From Astropecten irregularis (lineage: Eukaryota; Echinodermata; Asteroidea; Paxillosida; Astropectinidae): a DNA stretch of 64,000 bases. Where the stretch lies: positions 24,938,983-25,002,982 of the forward strand of contig OZ020245.1 of assembly GCA_963971285.1 (NCBI GenBank). Direction: 5' to 3'. Shown here one piece after another: positions 1 through 12,511 of this stretch. Under the pieces are notes generated by a model. It was not told the DNA's origin and searched no databases. It saw nothing but the letters and a program-made list of their open reading frames with translations. The position numbers and the translations under genes are program-made. Each line of letters starts with the position of its first letter. Position 1 is the stretch's first letter.

Positions 1-60
1 TACTAGTACTAATTGTTCTGACAGTTCTGTGACTCACTTTTTGTCTTAATTTTTAACCAG

Positions 61-162
61 TTGACAGTGACAATGTCACAAATGACAATGGCAATTGATC
101 CTGAGGTGATTCAGCTTGTAAAGACTTTACAAGATAGCAACGGGGATTACCTGACTGAATAG
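61..162 (+). CDS. Terminal coding exon of an unrecognised gene (5' part outside window)
   Basis: A splice acceptor (TTTTAACCAG) ends at base 60. The frame that follows is open for 33 codons and stops with TAG at 160-162. The peptide contains MSQMTMAIDPEVIQLVKT and ends DSNGDYLTE; the other forward frames close early. An AATAAA signal at 580-585, and another A-rich AATAAA near 722, could end the transcript. I do not recognise the family from 33 residues. The call rests on the acceptor, the open frame and the polyadenylation signal. An ORF on the opposite strand here looks like a shadow. Confidence 0.5.
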   Translation: MTVTMSQMTMAIDPEVIQLVKTLQDSNGDYLTE

Positions 163-1982
163 TAGGCGTTCCATCACCAGAGTGGGCTTGAAATTTAGGA
201 GCGAATGTCGGGAGCAGCGGCCTGACCTTCGAATAGGTTTTCACGAAGAGACTCTTCTTTTTACATGGAAAAACTGAGTCTGCCATTTTGAAGATTTTTT
301 TTAGCCTCGATAAAACCTAACGCCATGAACGCTGTGTCGTGTGAATGTCTCTTGTAGGCCCCCTTGTTGTCTGACTGGCAAGTAAACTAGCAGGAAACAC
401 TCAGGAGGCGTTCAGAAAAGTGCCTGCATCCCTTGCTTCGTCCGCGGTCAAGCATAATTTAAAAGGTTTTCCTCGGGTAATCCTGGGGAGAAATTTCATC
501 AAATTGTCTGCCTCTCCCCTCATCCCCTGCATTTGCTGCATTTGCTGAAGTAGACTGGTAAACATATCATCTTTCCATAAATAAAGCGTATAGAGCGGTA
601 CAGGAGCACGACCACGTCAAGCTGGCTGAATTGTGGAACGTTTCAAATAACTGGAGGGGGATCAAACATTCTTGTTTGGAAAATATGCGTTTCCAATTAA
701 GTTATTGCCACTCTTTGTAAAAATAAAACTATAATTTGAAATTTGTATGAATATTCTTAAATGAAGCATGTGTTAAAGGTTCATTTGAATAAAAACCGGT
801 ACATGTTTTATAATATTTACCCTCCTTCTAAAATGTAGAGGTCCAGAAAATAAACTTTCCAGAAAAAGAAACGCCCGCGAAAATTAACATGTCGTCTGCT
901 CACGCGCCATGCATGAAAACAATGCAATCTGACCATTTTGTGGTAACTTTGTAACTTTAATTTGCACCAACAGCGGGCAAGTTTGAAAAATTGGAGTTCA
1001 CAGATCCTCAAAGGCAGTGTTGAAGGTAATTACGTACTATTTACGTAGTGGTACTGATATTAAGGGACGTTAGTTAGGCCTGTTTTTACGTTTGTCGGTG
1101 TGTGGTGACTGAAGTGAAGATGCGTGCGTGTGTACTGTGGTCAACAATCAATATGGTGGTGAATTGCCTAGTATTTTCTGCTGTGATATTGACGTTGTAC
1201 TGTGTGCAGAAATAGATTTGTATTCTCAGTGCCGTAGACTAATATGGGAAATAGGGTAGGCCTAAACTGGGTTTGAGTGCGACTTTTTCTCCTTTGAGTT
1301 TGAGAATAGCCTACCGTGTATTTTATCACTGTGTCATGTGTCTGTCATTCAACATGATCAAGATCAAGTTTAACATGAGTAACAGACAGCAACGGACGAG
1401 ATGTGTTGATTATTGACAAAAAAGGTACTATAGCCACAGGTCTAACGTTACACTTACAGGCATAAGTTACTGAGAGTGACACTGTCGCAATCCCGGTTCC
1501 GGCTAAGATTGAAGCAGCTGATGAGCTAGCGGTGATACTATGGTCAATTGGTCATGTCCTAGACATAGTCAATGGCCTAGGCCTAGCTACATGCAATGCC
1601 AATGGATTATTGCACAAAGCGTTTTAGATAATAGTTGGTAGGCTATATGGCCCTTTAATTAGGGCTTACGGCTACGTCCAGACTAGTCCCAACTCAATCC
1701 TAGTCAGTAGTCTAGCCTAGTTAGGCTGTTCTGACGAAAATAAATTGATGTTGGCCTTGGCCACAGTTTCCAAATTGTAACAAAATGATTTGATTTATAA
1801 TTATAGGGCTAACAGGAAATTGGGTTGAGTTGAATTGGTTTTGTTTTGAATTTTCTCTTTTTTGTTCCTTTTTTTTTTGGGGGGGGGGGTGTTAGTTTTT
1901 TTCCTCTGTTGACTGCAAGTAGGGCCTAACTGTCCAAATGTTTGGTAATAAAGCGGCATATATTTCCATTTTTCATTTGCAG
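163..1982. other. 3' UTR / intergenic DNA without recognisable genes
   Basis: After the terminal exon this stretch is AT-rich, with no protein-like ORF and several TAGGCCTA words. A pyrimidine/G-homopolymer run lies near 1,858-1,890. The promoter and 5' UTR of the gene whose first recognised coding exon begins at 1,983 should lie here, but I could not place them. Confidence 0.4.
580..585 (+). terminator. Polyadenylation signal AATAAA
   Basis: AATAAA lies about 420 bases after the stop codon of the exon at 61-162. It is the first canonical signal downstream of that stop. It is inferred from the hexamer only. Confidence 0.35.
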
Positions 1983-3951
1983 AAAGTCTGTGCTGGGTCA
2001 GTAAATATGACCAGTAGTAGAGCTTGGCTTGATAGCTCACCGTTCCATCTTGTTCCGTGCTCTCCGTATATTGGGACTACTGTCCCATCAGTGTCTCCTG
2101 CGCCCAGAGTTGTTCCAGACATTGGAGAGACAGCTGACACGTTTCATGGGGACAGTCTGAACTCCTTTGAAGGTAGGTACCAGGGGCGGATCCAGGATTG
2201 TCCAAAGGGGGGAGGGGGGGGGGGTGTGTGGACATAAAATGTGTCTCCCCTCTCTTCTTTTGTTTTTTTTTTCTTGGGGTGGGGGCTGAAAGAAAAGGGG
2301 CGTGGGGGTGTAGACAACCACGCCTCCTAATCCGTCCCTGGGCACAGTGTTCTAAACATTCTTAGAAGTAAATGTAACAATGAATGTAATGTCTGTCCAA
2401 ACAAAGTGTTTGATGGGCTTTTGCTATGCCTCTGGCATTAACTACCATTTCAGTTTCATTCTTGAATGTCATATTCCCACAGTTGCCACAATAACCACAT
2501 CATCCATCAACATGGTACATGGAGAAGATCAAACAACCAAATTACACGATTTAGGAGCCTTAGACTTTAATGGAAACTTGTAGCACTACCCCTTTCATTC
2601 TGAATCCACCAATACCCAACTTGAAAGGTGTGATGTGATCGTTTTGATACTCAGGTCAGGATGTACCTCAAACTCCGGTGCTTGATCATCTCCCTGGACC
2701 CCCATCTAGCATTCAGACACCAGCATGGATGAGGCCACACACTGTACAGAGGGCAGCAACACCGGGACCAGGTAAGCATCATTGTTTTGAAAGTTTCAAT
2801 TCATGTAATTCACCTACATCCTGTTCCTCATCAGTCTGCATTGAAATCAATTCTTGTACTTGAGGAGATTAAAATAAAATTTCAATTTCAATTAGCATTC
2901 TATAATAAAGGATGATATAAACATAGTGATTAGTGACACATCCCAGTGACCACTAACAACTTAAGACAAAGCAGATTAAAAATGCATGGGTGGAAATGAA
3001 CTGTTGTCAGTATACACAATATCAAATCCTCAAACACAAACTTGGCATTACTGACATTTTTGCCACACTGACATGAAAGATAGTGGGAGGAAAGTGACTC
3101 CTTTCCTTTAAAATCAATAGCACCAGCCCCCAATAAATCTGCTTATATACGTGTAGGTCACGCGGTTGCCTTTCATTTCTGGAACCCTGTCATGCAGGCA
3201 TTCTCCAATGTTAGAAAGTATAGAGTCTCAATAATGTTCCCCTCCATCTATTGCCAGTTTTAACTCCCTAAAAAGCGAGAGCCTCCATCAGCCCCCCCCC
3301 CCCCCCCCCCCCACACACACACACCTTCTGAGGCATGTATAACCAATTAACCATGTATACAACTATGGCTTTGATTGCATATTATGGCAAACAATTGAAT
3401 TGTGAATATTTTCCTAGACTTCAGTTAGCTAAAAGTACAGGACAAAATGTCAGTGAAATGGTTCATTAATATCCGTGCCATCAATGATTCTGTGTCTAAA
3501 TTGGAATAGAATTGTCAGTTTTAGGTTTGAAAATGTGTTCCTGTAAGGGCAAGGCTTTCTTGTCTGGATCACAAAGAGCAACTCCATGCTAAAGGACATT
3601 TCTATTAAAATAGCAAGGCATTACAAGTCATGATCTTCATAGGCTGAGACCATAGCCTTTTTCCAAAAATATAAGGCCTGGAGTGTGGGGTAAAAAAAGT
3701 GTGGGGTACGAGTTAATAATCATAATATGCTTTGATTCGAAATAACTTTAGTTTGAAATGTTTCCATACATTTGCTTCGTTCTGCATTAGAACAAGAAGT
3801 CCCTAAGACTCCAATCAAAACAGACACTCCCGCTGAGAAACAAGCCTCACTGCTTAGCAAGAAGTCCAGGATTAGGACAACCCCTTCAAAGACGGATGAT
3901 ACGAAGGAGATCAATCTTTTCCACGGGAACGATGAAGATATTTTCGCTTAA
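1983..3951 (+). CDS. Small S/T-P-rich, probably disordered protein (three exons)
   Basis: Coding exons are 1983-2172 (ATG at 2007), 2655-2771 and 3791-3951. They join in phase (1, then 1) to give about 147 residues ending DEDIFA and TAA. All junctions are AG/GT: gtaggt and gtaagc donors, with CTCAG and CATTAG acceptors. The product has no membrane segment or cysteine-rich domain. It has nine Ser/Thr-Pro pairs (for example SSPFH, CSPY, QTPV, KTPIK, TTPSK) and a basic C-terminal patch (KKSRIR), a composition typical of proline-directed kinase substrates. The reading frame is also open upstream of the ATG within the exon, so an earlier start through an upstream exon is possible. I do not recognise the family. 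Exon structure is moderately sure; function is unknown. Confidence 0.6.
2181..2341. mobile_element. Short MITE-like insertion next to a splice donor
   Basis: The ends form an imperfect inverted repeat: CAGGGGCGGAT at the left, ATCCGTCCCTG at the right. The interior is G-rich and T-rich. It starts only 8 bases downstream of the 5' splice site at 2172/2173. No clear target-site duplication is visible, so the superfamily is not assigned. Confidence 0.45.
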
Positions 3952-5980
3952 GCAAACATTTCGCATTTTTGATTTTATAATAATTATGTAGACTCCAATG
4001 GTTTGTAAAATTTTAGGTTGGATTATTATATGCATGCATGATGCAGATAAGTTTCAGTTGATTAAGTACTTTTGATTAAGCTATCGCAGGTTTGGAAGGC
4101 AACAGTAGATCAGATATTGTCAAAATAATTAACAAATTTTGTAGCAAGTTGATTAACAGGCAGCCCGAACACCAGTTGATTGTAAATTTTGATTGTTGTT
4201 TTTGAGCATACAATTAACTTGGGAATTAAAAAAACATCCCCAAAAAGGATCATTAAAAATTAAATTCACTCTTTAAAAAGACACTGTATCTTAAAGATTA
4301 CTCATGATTTTAAGACGGCAATGGACTAGTTTCATGGCTCTGCTTGCCGCTGAATTCTGAGCTCATGAATCTCATTCTTCGCTTACTGTGTCAGCAACGA
4401 ATTTCTATGCTAACCGAGTAAGCGAAAAATGCTTGTAGTTACGCCAACTGCCGGTACTCACCACGCGCACAACTGACAACTCCTCCGTAATCCATGAAAT
4501 AGGATCTCGTAAGCATCGAGGTTTCTGCTTCCGTAAGCGCCGATTCTGCCCTTAAGCAGAGCCATGGCATTGGGCCAAGCTCGTACTTACTGCAAAAGTG
4601 CACGAAAAGAGCTAACAAAAATGTACATTTCAGAAATCAGACTGACACCTCACGCACTGTGATCGCAAGGGGAATTCCCGCCAAGTTGTTCTCCTGATAA
4701 TTCGTGTATTCTTTATGTTTTAAGTAGTTTTTAAAGGATGGTGCACGTCGCACCTTTATCGGTTTTCCTGATTTGTAAACTCAACTTTTATATATGTCAT
4801 GTACATGCCTATATCAAGTTATTAAAAACTACATGTTAATTTGTAGAGGGACCAATGAAAGCAACTCACTGTGTACATGGTGATCTTCATTAACAGCTGT
4901 CCACTGAGACTAAGTTGCAAGACATGCGCACCAAAATCCTGCAGGCTTGAAGAAGAAGAGCCCATTGAAGAAAGATAACATAAAGCAGAATGTGCTATAG
5001 TTATAGGAAAATTCAGACGTTTTCATCTTTAATCTTGATTTCTGAAAATTTCCGATTTTTGAATTATATTTCGCTATTACATCTCGCCAAATGTGTGTTC
5101 CTTGATGCAAGTGTTTCTAAAATCAGGTTTGCTGATTATTGTTTACATTGACCGGCCAGACCGGGTATCCAATTAATTCAATGGACTGGATAATTACTGT
5201 ACAAGTTTTCCAACTTGCCCAGACTTGTTTGACGCTGCAGCACACATGACTGCGTCTTGAATTGACCGATAAAGATGTTTTTGGCACCATCTGAATGGTT
5301 CACTTCACAGTCACAATAATGATGCGTTCAGCGCGACCCATCCCCACAGCCCCACGACTTGGAGGCCCACGGTGCTTCCCGTCCATAAGAAAGTTATCCA
5401 CCGTGCTTGCGTCATTTTTTTAAAGACCGCGTTAATTAATATGATGGAGTTTTATGACCCAGCGCTGAATACATCTTTTCGGAAAAGAATTGTTTCAGAA
5501 ACAAAGTTAGATATAGGCTTAAGGCTTATACTACCGTAATGCCGGGATAAAAACTTTGGTTCTTTCTGAACTACATGTATAGTCTTTCTCCACACGAGAT
5601 AAATTATATTCACATGGTTCATTTTAAACCCGGCTGGGACACAGATCAACATAATGAATCCGATTTTGATACTGTCAAATGCATACTGGAAAATTTTTTC
5701 GTAATTTTTTTTTTTATTATTGCAAACCAACCCGCAGATTTCAAAAATGAAATGCTGCATAATTATTTATACATTTTACGTTTTGTCAACTGAACGCGTA
5801 CGAAGTCTTGCACTTATAATTTGCCGATTGATTTTGTTCACGCACTGTATATTATACAGAGGTCTTACCGGTATGATGAGATAAGTATCCGTTTCAGAAA
5901 AGCAGCTTTGTGCATTTAGAACGTCTAGTCGCTGATGTTTACAAACACACACGTCGCAACAACCACACCATTCTTAGACC
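3952..5980. other. Intergenic DNA between the small-protein gene and lefty
   Basis: The stretch is AT-rich and no ORF has protein-like character. The longest frames overlap on both strands around 5,450-5,790 without a start context or splice logic. The distal lefty upstream region may extend into it. Confidence 0.4.
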
Positions 5981-5988
5981 AATTATAC

Positions 5989-6340
5989 CAGACGTTATGG
6001 GCATTCTCTTATAATTAGCACCACACGTGTATGGGCAAATTACAAAAGTCAAGCTTGTGGATGCTGAACTGAGCTGAGACGTCTGCTATCAAACAAGACC
6101 TACTTGTTGGAGAACCTCCAAAAGCCAAGTCCATCCAGCACTAAGGGCTTTGTCTGCGCCTACAGGACCAGACGGCGTAATTGATGCCACCGTCAGCCTA
6201 GGTAATCACCTACAGCGGGCCCTATCAATAGGTGTATCGCCCGGGATGTGTCAACTGTACCCATTCATGCAACCAGCAGACTGTCTGGACTTGTCCTGCC
6301 TGGTTGCGATCATATAAAGGTATGATTATCAGATTCAGAC
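5989..6340 (+). promoter_or_regulatory. Lefty proximal promoter region with clustered Smad-type sites
   Basis: Within about 350 bases lie repeated CAGAC/GTCTG Smad half-sites: 5989-5993, the palindrome AGACGTCT at 6077-6084 continuing as GTCTG, 6152-6156, 6169-6173, the facing pair CAGACTGTCTG at 6277-6287, and 6336-6340. A FoxH1-like TGTGGATG (consensus TGTGGATT, one mismatch) is at 6056-6063, 13 bases before AGACGTCT. Lefty is a known Nodal-Smad2/3 target in deuterostomes, so the cluster makes sense as a Nodal-response region. Binding itself is inferred. Confidence 0.5.
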
Positions 6341-6347
6341 ATCAGTA
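6313..6347 (+). promoter_or_regulatory. Lefty core promoter: TATA box and initiator
   Basis: TATAAA is at 6313-6318. An initiator-like TCAGTA is at 6342-6347, placing its A 31 bases after the first T of the TATA box, the usual spacing. Predicted transcription start is about 6344, giving a 5' UTR of about 100 bases to the ATG at 6446. It is inferred from motif and spacing. Confidence 0.6.
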
Positions 6348-6445
6348 TCATCCCGCTACATGTCAGAATCACATCGAGCTCACTCAACAACCGTTTATTT
6401 CTCTCTCAGTCTCAGTCGTCTTGGACTTTCCCCGCCGTCATCACC

Positions 6446-9016
6446 ATGGATTCTCGGCTGGCCGTCTCCTTTCTCTGGATTATTATCATGATTCTGGAGG
6501 TCCCGCTGTGCTTGGGGGCTCCTCGTTTTCAACCGGATCCATTTGAGGGGATGGATGAGGACGTGGATGAAGAGCACACCTTCCAGTTGGATGTCCTTGA
6601 GAAATTAGGAGTCCGTGACCCTTACTCCGCACCGAGCATCAAGAAGGAGGACCTGGTCATCCCGGATCATATTTACGCCAAGTACAACTCGCTCCTCAAC
6701 CATCACCGTATGAAGAGGAAAACAATAACGCAGGGAATTCGCGAAAATCCAGGTAAGTTGAGAGAAATTTCCCTTATGATTTGAAGAAACAAAAACTATT
6801 TCCAACATAGGTCTCAGTCATCTTATGATGCTACTTGGTTCATTATAACTGACTGATAACTGGTGTCATAGGATTCACATTCCAAATTTACAACTGTGAA
6901 ACTGACAAATTTTTTTTCGCAGTAGAATTTGCAGTTTTTCACTTAACACATTGGATGGACACAAGTCTGCATGGTGTCTAGTCCAAGAGCGCGGAGAGAC
7001 TTTTTAATGCAATCCAAAGCTCAAAATGATCATGATCTGAATTTTGTTATTGCATATTCATTGATCGTCAAAATGTACATCATTATAATCTTCGATCCTC
7101 ATCCTCTTGTTTCTAACAGGCATCTTCGGTACCGTCCTGACTGCCACTCCAACCCGCCATGTCTACTCCTTCGACATGGCTTCCATCCCAGTGGGCAGTG
7201 ATGTCGTGATGGCTGAGCTCAGAGTCTACAAGGAGTTGCCCAATCAGTCCATCCACAAGCCGAACAGAACCGCACATCACCACCAGGTCCGTGGGGCTAT
7301 GGTCTCCATCCACCAAGTGGGACCAAGCACTGATGGAGAGGAGGAGGAGCCGACGGGGCGAATTCAGAATACATCCTTCAAAGTGGATGAAAGGTAAGCT
7401 TCATTAGTCCTCTTGCTCTCTGTTGTATTTTCTAAAGTCATAGCCATGCCTAACAAAATAAGAATCGCACATAACAAGGTGATAGGAAAAATGTATTGCA
7501 TTTTAACCAATAGTCAACAATGTTCCCACAACGGCACATGCACACAAACTACATGGCCATTTTTTGTCAGGCTTGGCCAGTTTGTTCTCAATGTTTTCAG
7601 TTAAAATGACCCAAACTTTGGGCATTAGTTGAGCAATGCGTAGGCAGGTGGTTGGGGGAACAACTAAAAGTGTGGTGCTCATTCGTTTAATTGCATTCAT
7701 TCTTAGACTGGGGTTTTGTTCAGATCTATTCCTCATCATTTCTTCTCGGATTTTGTCTCCACCTCTTGATTGCGTTGAATCTTTTATCATCACAAAATGT
7801 TAGTCTGAAAACTAATCAAACTTTTCTATGAATTTTGCCCATACAGAGTTATCGGCGTGGATACCTTCGGATGGAAGAACTTTGACGTGACGAACACGGT
7901 GAAATACTGGGTAGCGGACCCTTCTAGCAACCAGGGCCTAGAGCTTCACGTGTCCCCGGAGCAGACCGGTAGTTACGCAAGGCGGCTAGCCAGCCGAGTT
8001 CACTTCACTCCCGAGGAGGAGCCCAGTAACGAGGAAAGAGGTGCACCGGTGCTCGTCGTGTATACCGTCAAATACGCTCCTGTGTAAGTACAAGTGATCC
8101 TTGTCCTTCATAACTATTATTCACTACAGGAAACATGATCTTCATGAAGACAATTACCCTTTCATATTTTGAAGTTGCCAAGCTTAAAAAAAAATACACG
8201 CCGTTTTGATGAATCGCACAATGATTATCAGCTTGGGTAGACATGTTTAGTTCATGAAAATTATTCTCCCATCTTGCTACTTCATTATCTTGCATCCTTA
8301 TTAGTTCATCTTCTGACTTGTATCCATGGCGTTTCTGTTTTTCCTGAAGACCCTCCCATCAGCTATTGACAGTGTTCCCATTGGCATATAACTTCCGTCT
8401 ATTGGACACAATTTATTTTTGACCTTATTATTATTGGTCAAGTCCTGCATCATTTCGCCAACTTGAGATTATGTCTTGAAAGGTTTCCCCGACATGATTG
8501 TCCATTAACAAGTTTTGTAAATTGATTTTAGATTCATTCATTACATTCATTGTCTCGATTATGTCCATAGTACTTAGGCAATAAAATGCTCATGTAATTC
8601 CATCCGATTCATTGAGGATATTTTCTGATTCGAAGCTAACCGAATTCTCCATCTTTTCTGTTCCTCCCTATAGAGATGACCCAGTCGATTGTTCTTCAGA
8701 CGGCTCAGATGCAGACCGTTGTTGCCGTAGCCCCAAGTACGTGGATTTCACGCGGACCTCCTGGGCCAACCGCTGGATCATAGAGCCGGCCGGCTTCGAG
8801 GCCTACGAGTGCGTCGGTCCGTGCCGTCGCACCAGGCAGAGACATCGAACCCTGCGGGACGTTTTCAGACTCAGGCCCGGATCCTACCAGACGTGTGGCG
8901 TGGCAAGATTCTCCTCTCTTCCCATGATGTACTTGGTCGAGAGGGACGGTGTGAACGAACTTGAAGTACAGGAAATACCCAATATGATCGTTGAAGACTG
9001 TGAATGTACGGCGTAG
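6446..9016 (+). CDS. lefty: Lefty/Antivin, secreted TGF-beta family Nodal antagonist
   Basis: Exons are 6446-6752, 7120-7393, 7847-8083 and 8674-9016. All junctions are in phase and give 386 residues, close to vertebrate Lefty (366). The ATG sits in CACCATGG. Residues 1-24 are a hydrophobic signal peptide. LVIPDHIYAKY followed by a furin-type RMKR (88-91) matches the Lefty block around its first cleavage site. Exon 3 has the prodomain motif GWKNFDVTNTVKYW. The C-terminal domain (about 279-386) has eight cysteines: DC, RCC, AYECVGPC, TCG, EDCEC. The cysteine pair that normally includes the interchain disulfide is reduced to one (QTCGVA), and the long-helix region is short, both Lefty hallmarks. 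Lefty blocks Nodal signalling outside the cell. The Smad-site cluster upstream fits Nodal-induced feedback. The chief alternative, Nodal or GDF, is excluded by the cysteine pattern. Confidence 0.95.
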
Positions 9017-11940
9017 CATGTAGACCAATTACACATTTTTTGTTTGCTATCAGTATTCATATTTATTTTTGATTTCATTCAAAATGAAATTTAATTTTTA
9101 AGCTATTGAAATTAAGAAGCATTATTTTAGACGCAGCGAAACTATATTGAAATTTTGTTCGTCACGTTCGTGTTATATTGTATCAAACAACAACAAAATG
9201 ATGATTCCATTACCAGCTGCAATTTCATTCAGTACCTTTATCTGAAAGCTAATGCAATGACCATTTGCAAATTCGTACTTCGAAGTCAGTAAAAATCTAG
9301 GATAACTTCTCAAGCTGGTTAAGGTGATCAACTCCAATATCACTCAGTGCAATGACTGTGCTTATCAGTTATACACCAAAATGAGAAAAAAAAGCAACAT
9401 GTCCCGTTTCCATTTTATAGTTGATTTTAAGGATTGCATGCCTCGTGCCAAAACTAATTCTTCTTTTTCCAGGGAGCTAACTTTGACTATGAGCAATGTT
9501 TGGTAATTTCTAGGATAACATTATTACTGGCCAATTGATCTCCTAACATTACCCACCAAACTGTTTTAAAATCACGTGGATGTATTGACCAATTAATTAG
9601 AATTTTACCTATTTTCACAAAATTTGTAGACAAATTCATAAACACTGCCTAGAATTGAACTTAGTAAAAAATAATAATCATTATACCGAAGCTCAGAGCT
9701 TTTGTACAGCTGTATATAGAATTTGTACATAGAAAATGTAATCATGATGTTCATGTTATAATGTAAAGAAAGACAAATTAAATTTAATTATCGTGAAATG
9801 AAAATGCATGATTTGTATGTTCAACATTCTTTATTCTGTTTCTATAGTTTTTCGTGTGCAAGTCCGGTTTGGTTTTCGTGTTTTTTTCGTATGAATATCA
9901 TGTTTCTTTTAATTTGTTTACTGTCATCTGGATTTTAGCCTGGGTCACGAGCAAGATTTCATGCTGGTGTTGGTGCATATACATCCACTAAATCACAAGT
10001 AAAAAGTCCTTGAAACTACGTGGAGATGCCCAGAATTAATTATACACTAGTGGACTAGGCCTAAAACCCCAAACATGCAACAACATTAGCTAGGCCTATG
10101 ACAAGGGAGAAATACTAAAAAATAATTATCTAAGAGATACTAAGAAATCTAAGTTTTTCCTATAATAACATGAAAATGACTAAAATTACAAAGTCAGTGA
10201 TATTCAACTACAAGATTTTAATCTATAGATATCTAAAACATACGATTTCTAAATAATAAGGGTTTGAGGTATAACCACAATACTGGTCACTGTTTGCTAA
10301 ATATGAAATATAGGTCTCAACGATTTTGTCCATGGAATTTTCGGACAGCGTGAAGTATTAGGCATATTGCCTGTTGTCCAAAAATACTTGAAGAAACACA
10401 TCCGCAACAAAATCCAAGCCGTCCCCTCAAACAATGTATAATCAATGTATATAAAGGCAAATGTTTAAAGTAAAAGCAAGTAACTTTTTTTTCATAACTT
10501 TGGGACTCCAACACTCTCGGCCTCAGATTGCAAGGGAGGGTATACATAAACTTTCGAAATGACCAAAATACGCATAATTGTAATGAGAATGCTCGGCCGT
10601 TTTCACATCTTTGTAGGCCTATACCCATTGCGCTGGTAGAATCAACCGTGACGCTATCGTGTCAGTTCAGAGAAAATTTAAATTGAATATTTTGACAAGC
10701 TTGTGAAAAGCTGCCAAACATTGTAATCCATCCCCTATGTCCCAATTAAGTTTGCCAACAAGTTTGCCGTCCAGACATCTTAAACTGCTGGCTTTTGTCC
10801 TCTTGCGGAGTATTCTGAAATACATTACACCGTCTGGGTGTCCTGGGAGGTAGATGGGACCTATGTGTAACGTGGAATGGGTGCGCCGAGGTTTGATCAC
10901 CAATTAGGCTGGCTGGGCATGCAGGTAACCGCACGCGGCCACGGAGTTGGACCCATTATTGCGGCGCCCTCCTCCACCCTTTTGATCCATTAGCAACATC
11001 ATTACACTTGATAATCATAATCCTCTCAGCCTTTTGATGTGACGGGAGTGAAAAAAAGCCCAAGTCTTTCTTCTCTAATCAGGTCAAAAGATTCAAGAAA
11101 CATAATTGTGTGATGACAGTTAGCTCTGGTCAACTGAACTAACTGCATCCCATGCGCGCCTTTTGGAAGAGAACCTTCCGTGGTGAACTCATGCGGAACT
11201 TGTGTCAACCATTGATCTCTACACACACCCACACGGGAACAAACATACCGTGCCCCTTTTGGGGGGGAACAGGTGTTCAAATAGGCCCTATAAGTTCAAG
11301 TCGTGCAAATTGAAAACAGGTGAGTATACACGTTTTCACACATTGGGAATGTAGTTTTCTGCCGTTGGCTGCACATGACAAATGAGCACATCACTCACTT
11401 TAAAAATACATCACTCGCCATTTTTTCAGTAATCAGCTTTTATTTAACGCATCATGAAATTTGACAAAGTCTTTACATTTTTAAATTACTGAGTAAGGTT
11501 TATGTTGACACCATGATGTAGAATACTCTTTTTGGACGAGGTGTGGTTCTTTCATGGTTTCTCCGAAAACCGTACTCTTCGAATCTCAATCTTAAGTTTC
11601 CCAAACTCGCGCCTCTGCCATGCGCATGTGCAATAAATCAGTGACCACACGGGTCATGCACGGCACGAACTTCCCATTCCTTTCACGCTCGCAAGTCAAA
11701 ACCACTGATGGTCGCAATGCAATTCTTTTTTTTATCTTCATATTTCATCATCTTTATAATCATTTGGGGTGGTCTGGTCGATCTTTCTTTGTATACAAGA
11801 CGTTTGCAATTATGAATGAATTGGAAAATAGGCCTATTTTCTACGTGTCTGCTTAACGTGCTTAGCTGTTGAACTTGTTGGAAAAGACAGAGTTTGTTGC
11901 ACCAGGCCTACCATCTTTGAACAGAATAATTAATGACAAA
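9017..11940. other. Lefty 3' UTR and intergenic DNA
   Basis: After the lefty stop the DNA is AT-rich with no protein-like ORF. ATTAAA around 9,777 is the most plausible but weak polyadenylation signal. From about 9,950 to 11,940 I see only scattered TAGGCCTA words and no gene. Confidence 0.4.
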
Positions 11941-12511
11941 CAAAAACATGTAGTTCGTTCATTGAACTTTGATTTTAAGACTACAAAACAGCAAAAGTCA
12001 CTGCAAAACGATCGTTATTTCCAGATATGAAAACTTACGGAAATTGAATTTCAACTTTGTAGGCCTACGGGGAAATTGTTGTTTGTCCTTATCTTTTAAG
12101 AAAGAGCAAGCTTTACATTAATTCAAAGGCAATAAACAAGCAAACAAAAGCATTTTTATATTAATGTAAAGCTTCTACATACAACTATTAAAATCTTTCA
12201 ATCTGCCTATAACTTCAAATATAACTTGAACAATATCATTGCGTATAGGCCTACTGTAAACAACTAGGCCTATGTTAAAAAAAAGTTCCTGTGTAAAATA
12301 TTAAATCAGATATCATCACAACAAAAATAAGTGTCAAGCACTTGAAATGACATCTTGAATATAATATTTTGCATTATCTGCTAAAGTATGTGAATAACTA
12401 TGGGCAAAACTGCTCACTATTTTATGTTACAGAACGTCTCAGTTTAAGCTCCCATGCACCGGCGACCAAAAATGATTCAGCCATTTGACACGATTAAATT
12501 CTGAGTTGGGG

